NCBI GenBank assembly: GCA_034189035.1
Contig: JAXHVA010000187.1
Coordinates: forward strand, 1-5,920
Length of the DNA stretch: 5,920 bases
Origin: JAUXFK01 sp034189035
Lineage (GTDB): Bacteria > Desulfobacterota > UBA8473
Reading direction: 5' to 3'
Of the stretch, positions 1 to 5,403 are shown piece by piece. The notes beneath the pieces are model-generated. The model made no database searches. It was not told the origin of the DNA and worked only from the letters and a program-made list of their open reading frames with translations. Position 1 is the first letter of the stretch. The number at the start of each line of letters is the position of its first letter. A program made the position numbers and the translations under genes.

Positions 1-2
1 CA

Positions 3-341
3 CAAGACGACAGAAGTAAAGCCATTAATGTAGGGCATGTAAAAGAGAAATGGAATAAAATATTAAACCTTATCAAGCCTTTTGTATCGCATAAGCTTTT
101 GGTCAAAAAAGCCATATCCGAGGGCAAGCCAGTTCCCGAGAAAGTTCTTGCTGAGTACCCTGACCTTGCTGAAAAGCCAAAATATACCGAAGACCAATTA
201 AAAGGCATAAAAGTGGAGACCACAGCAATAAGGGAAGCCACAGGTGAAAAAATCAAAATAAAGGAGGATGCCACAGCAGCATTAGATTCGGCAAAAAAAG
301 ATATTAATGAATACAAAAAACTGCTTAATTGCTTAAGGTAA
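3..341 (+). CDS. C-terminal fragment of a large phage polyvalent-type protein (5' end off the window)
   Basis: The reading frame is open to the left edge, so the 112 residues seen are the end of a longer protein; the TTG at 99 is internal, not a start. About residues 31-54 read HKLLVKKAISEGKPVPEKV and continue LAEYPDL. This 'A..EGKPVP..VL..YPDL' element recurs, from memory, near domain boundaries and C-termini of large phage polyvalent proteins (multi-domain proteins mixing methylase, helicase and nuclease modules, thought to be injected with the DNA). The tail is charged and helical and ends with a KKLLNCLR-like segment, also familiar from those proteins. No catalytic domain is visible in this piece, so the activity of the whole protein cannot be stated. 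It ends 7 bases before the next start, consistent with one operon. The fragment is certainly coding; the family assignment is by motif resemblance only. Confidence 0.7.
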   Translation, partial: QDDRSKAINVGHVKEKWNKILNLIKPFVSHKLLVKKAISEGKPVPEKVLAEYPDLAEKPKYTEDQLKGIKVETTAIREATGEKIKIKEDATAALDSAKKDINEYKKLLNCLR

Positions 342-348
342 AAATAAA

Positions 349-699
349 ATGAAAACCATACCAGAAAAAGAATTGAGGATATTAACCAGAAAGGGCCACG
401 CAGAAAAGGTTGAAAGGTTTGTAAGGCAAAAAAAAGATAATGCCAAAGAAAACATTGAAGATAAGCAATTACAGATTGCGAGGATGATGTTGGAAATTAT
501 TGAGAAAAGTGGGGAGAAAACAGATAATATGGCAATATTAACCCATAAAATGGGGGATGCTTTTTTAAAGGCCATAGAGAAAATAAATGAACAAAAGGCA
601 TATCAACCAGAAAAAAAGGTGAAAGAATGGGACCTAAAGGCAGTGGAATGGAATAAGCAAGGGAATATCACAAGGGTTAAGCTTAAGGCGATAGGGTGA
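349..699 (+). CDS. Small basic helical phage protein, function unknown
   Basis: A 116-residue protein not assigned to a named family. It is rich in Lys and Glu and predicted by eye to be mostly alpha-helical through about residue 85: two amphipathic stretches, roughly 6-55 and 62-82, separated by a polar GEKTDN turn. A short C-terminal segment follows (about 92-116, WDLKAVEWNKQGNITRVKLK) that looks like a beta-hairpin. Small phage proteins often end in a similar 'W.....RD..G.I..V' hairpin. There is no signal peptide or membrane segment, so it is presumably cytoplasmic or packaged. The ATG has an AAGG ribosome-binding site at 335-338, ten bases upstream and overlapping the end of the preceding gene. 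Its stop is followed after one base by the next ATG. A scaffold, chaperone or minor virion role is possible from position only. Confidence 0.72.
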   Translation: MKTIPEKELRILTRKGHAEKVERFVRQKKDNAKENIEDKQLQIARMMLEIIEKSGEKTDNMAILTHKMGDAFLKAIEKINEQKAYQPEKKVKEWDLKAVEWNKQGNITRVKLKAIG

Positions 700-700
700 T

Positions 701-937
701 ATGGGAAATAATTTAGCAATACAAGTATGCCCAATCGGGAAAGAGTCTCACATCGCAGACCCAGGCGCCAGCGTAGCAAGCCTTCAAACAACGATTGTGG
801 CAATCCTGGATTTACTCGAAAATCTACAACTAATGGAGACTGCTGCTGCTCCTGCGGTAGTTGCAGAAGATGTCTTTTTTGATTCAACAACTGATGAGTT
901 TTTTGATTCGGATACTGATGAATTTTTTGATACTTAG
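701..937 (+). CDS. Small phage protein with acidic-aromatic tandem-repeat tail
   Basis: A 78-residue protein of unknown function. Residues 15-45 (KESHIADPGASVASLQTTIV and on to ILDLLENLQLM) form a short turn followed by an amphipathic helix. The pattern resembles small phage structural-region proteins of the type 'hiaD...a...L...I..ild.Le..glm', recalled rather than searched. An Ala-rich stretch (48-55) leads into a tail, residues 59-78, built of an eight-residue unit FFDSTTDE / FFDSDTDE / FFDT that is strongly acidic with paired phenylalanines. The start at 701 lies one base after the previous stop, with a weak AGGG upstream. The tail could be a docking peptide for a basic partner; no partner can be named from the sequence. 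Confidence 0.65.
   Translation: MGNNLAIQVCPIGKESHIADPGASVASLQTTIVAILDLLENLQLMETAAAPAVVAEDVFFDSTTDEFFDSDTDEFFDT
875..934 (+). repeat. In-frame 24-base tandem repeat, about 2.5 copies
   Basis: Units lie at 875-898, 899-922 and 923-934 (partial). Each begins TTTTTTGAT and encodes FFDS(T/D)TDE. Between units 1 and 2 the differences are TCA/TCG and GAG/GAA, both silent, and ACA/GAT, which changes the residue. That mix suggests an older duplication kept for its protein sequence rather than a fresh slippage product. It forms the extreme C-terminus of the 701-937 gene. Confidence 0.85.
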
Positions 938-947
938 GACACAATAA

Positions 948-1181
948 ATGCCCAAATTCATATATTTTACCAGGAAAGAGAATGGCTTACAGCATGAAAG
1001 GTTACTTGATGTTGAGGATATTTCTTGGTGCCATTTTTGCAATATGCCTCCCAATAACAAGGAAAAACGTGAAAACAGATTGGTTATCAGCATGAAGAAT
1101 GGATCTAAATTGCAGTTTTGGGATAAGACGGCAAGGCAAGTATGGGTTCATTTAAGGAAAACTGTAGGGGAAAAAATCTAA
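948..1181 (+). CDS. Small beta-rich hypothetical protein with one CxxC
   Basis: A 77-residue protein that I cannot assign. It begins PKFIYFTRKENG, contains a LLDVEDISW segment, then C28-H-F-C31, a polar loop (33-42), and a hairpin-like stretch NRLVISMKNGSKLQFWDKTA running into a helix RQVWVHL. The order 'short strand, (T)R..NG, strand, loop, strand-(N/D)G-strand, helix' is reminiscent of tiny FlbD-like proteins that present a beta-sheet followed by a helix; this is shape resemblance only. One CxxC alone is too little to claim zinc binding. A GGA-containing Shine-Dalgarno (935-939, overlapping the previous stop) lies eight bases before the ATG. The stop overlaps the next start as TAATG, which implies translational coupling to the fibre gene. 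Confidence 0.68.
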   Translation: MPKFIYFTRKENGLQHERLLDVEDISWCHFCNMPPNNKEKRENRLVISMKNGSKLQFWDKTARQVWVHLRKTVGEKI

Positions 1182-1246
1182 TGAAATTATTTAGATATTT
1201 AATGGCGATTCTTATTTCTGTCTTTCTGATATCCGTTTCCTATGCT
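1181..1246 (+). other. Sec signal peptide of the fibre-like protein
   Basis: It encodes residues 1-22: basic MK..R start, about 14 hydrophobic residues (YLMAILISVFLIS), and the small-residue cleavage site SYA before ATTW. Charge, hydrophobic core and A-x-A-like cleavage site are all read directly. Cleavage itself is inferred. Confidence 0.82.
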
Positions 1247-2992
1247 GCCACTACATGGGAATCCGGGAAAAGGTATCAATATAAATGTACTGGTGGGTTA
1301 ACCGGTGGTGGCACGTCTGCTCTAGATGCTATTTCAGGGGCAAGCATAGGGGAATATGACACGGCTATCGTATATGACATATCAGGTAGTACAATTTATC
1401 GTTATAAGGCCGAAGTGGCGGGAGTAACGGGCACAGAGAATTCGCCATACATTATCGAGCCTGATGGTGTCCTGGCGGGCGGCACAGCTCCTACAGGAAC
1501 AACCAGGTGGGAATTATTAGATTCTTATGTGTCCCGCTTTGAATGCTTTGAGTTAAAGATCCAGGGCACCTTATGGGATAATGGAAGTGGCGGCATGGCA
1601 CAATCAGTTGTCAGGGCCTCTGTCACATCTTCAGTGTTTGATAAATCAACTGATGAGATTGAGCAAATATTGTCTGGCACGAGTGATCAAATTATAGCCT
1701 ATGATGCTTCAGGTGTGGCGAAAGCGATTGATCCATCAAGCACAAGAGAGGCATTAGGGGTAGAAATAGGCACGGATGTTCAAGCTTATGATGCAACCAA
1801 TGTGGTAGACGGAGATTTTTCTGTCAATGGCATTATGATAAGAACCGGGGCAGGGGCATATGCTTCAGGAGACACTAATAATGCCAAGCCAACAGGGGCG
1901 TGGGATTTTTCCACAGGAACAAGCGTTTCCGCAAACACCCCGACGGACAACAGCCATGTTGCTACAAAGAAATATGTTGATGACAATGCAGGTGGAGGAG
2001 GTGGTGGATCAGGCACAACTACCTTTGACACCGATAGTGGAAGTGCGGTTGCTGCATTTCGCGGAGAAGCCACTCGTATGGGAATTGCAGGGAAAGAGGG
2101 CATTGAAACATCAGCGAGTGGGGAAACGGTCTACATTAGTGGTATATGGAAACAAAAGGCAACTGGAGTTACGTGGCTGGAGGACAGTGGCGGAGCGACA
2201 GTTTTCGCTATGGACTCCACTGGGTTTTCATGGTGGGCAAGTGGCAGCGGCTTGACAATTATGTTTGTTGACCTGAGCGGTGCGACTGCTATAGACCTGG
2301 GTATTCAGAGTAATAATCCCGCCGCGTCAGGCAAGTTACATATGTTTGAAGGGACAGCAAACGGTACTAACTTTGTTGGGATACAAGCCCCAAGTAGTTT
2401 AACGGGTAACTACATGCTGACACTCCCATTAGTGGCAGGAGTCAGTGATCAGGTTTTAGCGGTTGATGGATCTGGGAACTTGACTTTCAGTGAAGCTGTT
2501 TCACAAGCCACCTTAAATGCCCACGGCGCACCGAGCACAACTACAGGTACATCAATCCAGGCACTAGCGGTCACGGAGTCTAAGATAGATTGGTCGAGCG
2601 GAACGAGCATCGCAAGCGCGGTTACAAAGTTTAAGTCTTTTACCGTGTCAGACTGCCAGGATATAGGCGGAGGATCGGGGAATAGTCCCTTCGCTTTATT
2701 CCCGGTTCCTACATCCATTTATCCTAACGGGGTGTTCCTGGTTTATTTAGGGTTGTCTGCTCAACATGGTTCAAGTATCGGTATTGATGGTAATTTTTCA
2801 GAATGGAGTAGCGGGTCTTGTGCTTTCAACATCGGGACATTGAGGGTAACAAGCAATACAGGGCTGGCAGAACATAACCTTATTAGTGGATCAACCTGTG
2901 TGATTGAAGCTGGAAATGAAGTCTTCTTTCACCTTGAAAATACTTCTGGGGTTTCAATTATAAGCGGTTCAATCGGCTTCATGCCGAGATAG
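1181..2992 (+). CDS. Phage tail-fibre-like protein with N-terminal signal peptide
   Basis: A 603-residue fibre-like protein, probably for receptor contact or fibre assembly. The ATG at 1181 is preferred over the in-frame ATG at 1142. It gives a textbook signal peptide (MKLFRY, hydrophobic core to about 20, SYA|ATT after residue 22), has AGGGG at 1166-1170, and couples to the previous stop in TAATG. Domains in order: a small beta domain at about 45-115 (GEYDTAIVYD ... PYIIEPDG ... RWELL) of a kind common in phage fibres; residues 187-206, STREALGVEIGTDVQAYDAT, a widespread fibre motif; 253-268, PTDNSHVATKKYVDDN, the 'ATKKYVD' motif; a glycine hinge at 271-278; then 391-436 (ANGTNFVGIQAPSSL ... 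LTLPL ... DQVLAVDGSGNL), a repeat-type segment typical of fibres. A unique C-terminal domain (about 484-603) with Cys 492, 547 and 573 is the likely receptor-binding or trimerisation end. The protein is Gly/Ser/Thr-rich throughout. The signal peptide is the odd feature, because virion fibres normally stay cytoplasmic until lysis. Confidence 0.85.
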   Translation: MKLFRYLMAILISVFLISVSYAATTWESGKRYQYKCTGGLTGGGTSALDAISGASIGEYDTAIVYDISGSTIYRYKAEVAGVTGTENSPYIIEPDGVLAGGTAPTGTTRWELLDSYVSRFECFELKIQGTLWDNGSGGMAQSVVRASVTSSVFDKSTDEIEQILSGTSDQIIAYDASGVAKAIDPSSTREALGVEIGTDVQAYDATNVVDGDFSVNGIMIRTGAGAYASGDTNNAKPTGAWDFSTGTSVSANTPTDNSHVATKKYVDDNAGGGGGGSGTTTFDTDSGSAVAAFRGEATRMGIAGKEGIETSASGETVYISGIWKQKATGVTWLEDSGGATVFAMDSTGFSWWASGSGLTIMFVDLSGATAIDLGIQSNNPAASGKLHMFEGTANGTNFVGIQAPSSLTGNYMLTLPLVAGVSDQVLAVDGSGNLTFSEAVSQATLNAHGAPSTTTGTSIQALAVTESKIDWSSGTSIASAVTKFKSFTVSDCQDIGGGSGNSPFALFPVPTSIYPNGVFLVYLGLSAQHGSSIGIDGNFSEWSSGSCAFNIGTLRVTSNTGLAEHNLISGSTCVIEAGNEVFFHLENTSGVSIISGSIGFMPR

Positions 2993-2999
2993 GAGAAAA

Positions 3000-3062
3000 A
3001 TGAAAAGACTGGTATCTTTATTTCTATTTCTTTTTTTTATTATGCCAATAACTCTCTTTGCA
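3000..3062 (+). other. Sec signal peptide of the short beta-helix-like protein
   Basis: Residues 1-21: basic MKR, a core of LFLFLFFIMPI, and a cleavage-compatible LFA before Q22. The core is unusually Phe-rich (six Phe within 21 residues), so an uncleaved membrane anchor is an alternative. Confidence 0.8.
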
Positions 3063-3485
3063 CAAGAAATGAATAAAAGGTTTTCGTTTAAAAATTTTAG
3101 TCGGCAATCGCTTAAAGGTGTTCCAACTAAAGGCCTTAATAATACAATAATTTATGGTAGCTGTTTTTATCAAGAAGGAAGCCCCAACAGCGATATCTTT
3201 CCTGCCGGGATGACAGGCGTTATATTCAAAGGTTGCAATCTCGATAACGTAATTGTTCCATTAGGGAATACAATTATAGATAGTTGCCATAGGCAAATTG
3301 ACGTTCAGAATGATTGGGACGATTGGATTTTAGATGATATTACTTTGCAACCGATGGAACCCATGAACAAGGCTGAACGAATAAAGGCAGGATTAAGCAT
3401 TGACCCTAAAGACATCCCGAACACAAAATGGACGGAGGAACAAAGACGTGCGTTTGAAGATCTTATTAATAGCATTTCTGATTAG
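3000..3485 (+). CDS. Exported short beta-helix-like phage protein
   Basis: A 161-residue protein with a strong signal peptide: MKRL, a Phe/Leu-rich core to about residue 20, then LFA|QE. The mature part has pentapeptide-like or short beta-helix rungs: FSFKNFSRQSLKG (28-40), NNTIIYGSCFYQEG (47-60), FPAGMTGVIFKGCNLDNVIV (67-86), GNTIIDSCHRQ (89-99). A region reading VQNDWDDWILDD ... PMEPMNK follows, then a C-terminal helix. The 'FPagMtGV.F..CNLDNV.iP.GNT' signature is one I associate with uncharacterised environmental-phage proteins in tail regions; their function is unknown. Cys 55, 79 and 96 could form a disulphide if exported. AGGAG at 2991-2995 overlaps the upstream stop, with a short four-base spacer to the ATG. 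The last 38 bases overlap the next gene. It may be an adsorption or fibre-accessory protein, inferred from position. Confidence 0.78.
   Translation: MKRLVSLFLFLFFIMPITLFAQEMNKRFSFKNFSRQSLKGVPTKGLNNTIIYGSCFYQEGSPNSDIFPAGMTGVIFKGCNLDNVIVPLGNTIIDSCHRQIDVQNDWDDWILDDITLQPMEPMNKAERIKAGLSIDPKDIPNTKWTEEQRRAFEDLINSISD
3434..3438 (+). promoter_or_regulatory. Shine-Dalgarno that sets the GTG start at 3448
   Basis: GGAGG lies inside the coding end of the preceding gene, nine bases before GTG 3448. The alternative in-frame ATG at 3400 has no comparable site and would put 16 charged or polar residues in front of a signal peptide. Confidence 0.75.
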
Positions 3486-3513
3486 CCTTATCCCTTCAAT
3501 GTGTTCCAGTGCG
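3448..3513 (+). other. Sec signal peptide of the beta-helix protein
   Basis: Residues 1-22: basic RLK start, core ILLIAFLISLI, a Pro turn, and SMCSSA before VTYF. The cysteine is not in a good lipobox (PSMC), so signal peptidase I cleavage after the Ala is more likely than lipidation. Confidence 0.78.
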
Positions 3514-4500
3514 GTCACTTATTTTGTGACGTCTCCTGGGAGTGGAGATAAAAATGGTTCAGACTGGGCAAATGCCATGGATGAGGCTCAATTTCGTGCC
3601 GCACTTAGTGGGGCTACATCTGCTGCTGGAACAATGTATTTTTTGGGCGGGGATACAACATATACTTTAGGCGGGGCATGGGGTGATAACACCATTGATG
3701 GCACGGTGCTTGAACCAATTATTATTGCTGGTGTTACTCCGTTAGTAGCAGAGCCCTGGCCTAATAATCTTTGCTCTGGTACAAGCAGGCCGGAGATTTT
3801 AGCTGGGGCTAATAATTTTAGACTTGATCTTAATTGGCATATATATGGTCTTCAAATAGAAACAACGGACACGGAAGGCTTAGACTTGGATTCAGGACAA
3901 ATCAGTGGATGTTCTATTTATAATTCTTCTGGCGTTGCCGGTAGATATGCCATTTATGCCTTCTCAGCTGAAACCTATATTTTTGATAATGATTTAAGAT
4001 CGACTAATGGTTTTGGGGCCAACATACGAACAAATTCAACATTTATCTTTAACTACATACATGATTCACGCGATGGCATTTACGTAACTCTCTATACAAA
4101 CCTTATTGGCTTTAATGTTTTTGACACCATAACAGAGGAGGCGATACTAGCGGTTGAAAATACGTTAACCATAATATACAATACAATCTATAATGCAAAT
4201 GAAGGCATACAAATTGATGAGGATGAACAGTTTATAATTATTCGCAATAATATCATAGACAATTGTACTTCGGGTATTGTTGGAGAGGCTGGAAAGCCAG
4301 GTTATAATATTATCATGGATTATAATAACTACAGCAATAATGTATCAGACACAGTTAATATCTCTAAAGGCCCCAATGCCACATCCTATGATCCTCAGTT
4401 CACTGATGCGGCGGGCGGAGATTTTAGCCCTGATGCCGAAAGTGGTGTTACATCGGCGGCTGAAGTAATGAAGATCCCTTATGGGATGGGAGAGCAATGA
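3448..4500 (+). CDS. Secreted right-handed beta-helix (tailspike-like) protein
   Basis: A 350-residue protein starting at GTG, chosen because GGAGG lies nine bases upstream and the start gives a clean signal peptide (RLKILLIAFLISLIP, CSSA|VT after about residue 22). The mature N-terminus reads TYFVTSPGSGDKNGSDWANA, the classic entry of right-handed parallel beta-helix proteins (secreted pectate-lyase-fold and phage tailspike proteins). About residues 110-300 carry Asn/Ile-rich coils such as IFDNDLRS, FIFNYIHDSRDGIYV, TIIYNTIYNANEGIQI and FIIIRNNIIDNCTSGI, and the end reads DYNNYSNN ... YDPQFTDAAGGDFSPDAESG, the usual exit strand. Such folds bind or cleave polysaccharide, but no catalytic residue set is apparent here, so enzymatic activity is not claimed. 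It overlaps the preceding gene by 38 bases and the next by four (ATGA). It follows the fibre gene closely, which fits a spike or capsule-interacting factor; a secreted rather than virion-borne role is equally possible. Confidence 0.83.
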   Translation: MRLKILLIAFLISLIPSMCSSAVTYFVTSPGSGDKNGSDWANAMDEAQFRAALSGATSAAGTMYFLGGDTTYTLGGAWGDNTIDGTVLEPIIIAGVTPLVAEPWPNNLCSGTSRPEILAGANNFRLDLNWHIYGLQIETTDTEGLDLDSGQISGCSIYNSSGVAGRYAIYAFSAETYIFDNDLRSTNGFGANIRTNSTFIFNYIHDSRDGIYVTLYTNLIGFNVFDTITEEAILAVENTLTIIYNTIYNANEGIQIDEDEQFIIIRNNIIDNCTSGIVGEAGKPGYNIIMDYNNYSNNVSDTVNISKGPNATSYDPQFTDAAGGDFSPDAESGVTSAAEVMKIPYGMGEQ

Positions 4501-4766
4501 AATATTTAATTTCAATATTCTTAACCTTAATTCCTTACACAATCGTTTTTGCAGGGGCAGACCCAGAAGGCATGTTCCAGGGTGCGGTTAACCCATATCA
4601 GACGATGGCTCAAGGGGCAGTGCAGACGCTTACTATTGTCGGTGGTACTACACCACCTCCACCAGCAGCCAAGAAAAGGATAGCCCCTAAAACCATAATC
4701 ATAAGCAAGCTACAACAGGATGAAAAGGCAAGATTAAGTGTCCAAAAAGATATCAGCATATTTTAG
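4497..4766 (+). CDS. Small exported protein with proline-rich linker, unknown function
   Basis: An 89-residue protein. Residues 1-19 form a signal peptide (MKYLISIFLTLIPYTIVFA), with cleavage probably before GADPEG. The mature part has Gln/Gly-rich sequence (MFQGAVNPYQTMAQGAVQ), a short hydrophobic strand, TTPPPPAAKKR (51-61), and a charged helical tail. I do not recognise a family. It starts in an ATGA overlap with the beta-helix gene, with a GGGAGA ribosome-binding site at 4488-4493, and its last 29 bases overlap the next gene. With only about 70 mature residues it could be an exported accessory or chaperone-like peptide for its larger exported neighbours; that is inference from position alone. 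Confidence 0.68.
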   Translation: MKYLISIFLTLIPYTIVFAGADPEGMFQGAVNPYQTMAQGAVQTLTIVGGTTPPPPAAKKRIAPKTIIISKLQQDEKARLSVQKDISIF

Positions 4767-5130
4767 TGAAGGTGGAAGCCCAAAAACAGGGCTATCTCCC
4801 ACAATAATTATTCGCAATATAACGGATGGAGGGCTTTCTGTGAATGGGGATGCCGTGACCGAATCAGGAAATGGATTTTATGAGTATGATTTTGCAGGCC
4901 ATGACTCCCAAAAAGAGTATGATGTGATTGTTGATAGCGTGACATTAACAGGGCGTGAACGATATGCGATTACATATATACCAAAGGATAAAGTAGATGA
5001 TCTATATAAATTACAAGGATTGGATGTGAGTAACCCTATGACTGTAACGCCCACATCAAGGGTGGCTGGTAGTGTGTCGCAAACAATATCAGGAGATGGG
5101 GCAACAACAAGCACGGTAACCAGGACATAG
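4738..5130 (+). CDS. Phage tail-module protein with small Ig-like/beta domain
   Basis: A 130-residue cytoplasmic-type protein. GTG 4738 directly follows an in-frame TAA (4735-4737), so translation cannot begin earlier in this frame. AAGG at 4725-4728 is well spaced. Residues 3-80 form a compact beta domain: KISAYFSEGGSPKTGLSPTI, then NGFYEYDFAGHD, YDVIVDSVTL and RERYAITY. This 'GsP.tGLsPti.I.d.tdG ... e.gnGfY.Ydf ... Y...vD ... eRY' pattern is one I associate with small phage tail or virion proteins of unknown role. Residues 92-130 (LQGLDVSNPMTVTPTSRVAG, then ISGDG ... TVTRT) match a second short motif, 'GLD...P..VTP..R.AG.isQ....G....V.RT', also seen in phage structural regions. Both matches are from memory. 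Unlike its four upstream neighbours it has no signal peptide. Confidence 0.75.
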   Translation: MSKKISAYFSEGGSPKTGLSPTIIIRNITDGGLSVNGDAVTESGNGFYEYDFAGHDSQKEYDVIVDSVTLTGRERYAITYIPKDKVDDLYKLQGLDVSNPMTVTPTSRVAGSVSQTISGDGATTSTVTRT

Positions 5131-5136
5131 TAATGT

Positions 5137-5391
5137 ATGCACCATTCACTTTCAATAGCGACCAGGGGCCATGTTCCGAGAAGCACTTTAAAGGCGCTTC
5201 AGCTTGCCACCGATGGATTTCTTTACACGGCTCCATCTCTGGCAGTAACGCCAACCCCTACTGCTCAACCAGGTGGAGGGATGATAACGTATTGGGAGCC
5301 ATACCCCGAAAAGAAGAAGGTTTTTAAAAGAGATAATGATCTTATGGAGCTTGCAAAAATGATTGTAATGTCAGGGATATTGGACGATTAA
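5137..5391 (+). CDS. Small hypothetical phage tail-region protein
   Basis: An 84-residue protein. The ATG at 5137 is chosen over the ATG at 5133, whose frame gives a Cys/Trp/His-scattered sequence without domain logic. The 5137 frame gives a coherent small protein: RGHVPRSTLKALQLATDGFL (10-29), a Pro/Thr linker (SLAVTPTPTAQPGGG), WEPYPEKKK, and a terminal amphipathic helix NDLMELAKMIVMSGILDD. The 'RG.v.......ALa.Atl GyLy' opening is reminiscent of small phage proteins found next to the preceding family. The ribosome-binding site is CAGGA at 5121-5125, inside the end of the previous gene. No signal peptide is present. The role is unknown; the arrangement suggests co-expression with its neighbours. 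Confidence 0.65.
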   Translation: MHHSLSIATRGHVPRSTLKALQLATDGFLYTAPSLAVTPTPTAQPGGGMITYWEPYPEKKKVFKRDNDLMELAKMIVMSGILDD

Positions 5392-5403
5392 GGATAAAAT
5401 AAT

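Noticed and set aside
875..928. T6 runs as a programmed frameshift site
   Set aside because: The runs sit in phase as TTT TTT codons without a proper slippery heptamer context or obvious downstream stem, and they are explained by the repeated Phe-Phe codons.
1786..2103. Minus-strand ORF opposite the fibre gene, with a polyproline run
   Set aside because: The proline run is the antisense of the glycine hinge; it has no start-site support and lies fully inside a clear coding gene.
1860..2255. Alternative + strand frame of 131 codons inside the fibre gene
   Set aside because: The composition (Gln/Arg/Leu-rich, no motif) is typical of a shifted frame of Gly/Thr/Ser-rich coding sequence, and the main frame carries recognisable fibre motifs.
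3448..4500. Calling the beta-helix protein a depolymerase or lyase
   Set aside because: The fold is evident but no catalytic residue set could be identified by eye, so an enzymatic claim would be unsupported.
5133..5327. Alternative + strand ORF from ATG 5133
   Set aside because: It overlaps the 5137 frame almost fully, and its product has scattered Cys, Trp and His with no pattern, whereas the 5137 frame ends in a clean amphipathic helix before the next ribosome-binding site.
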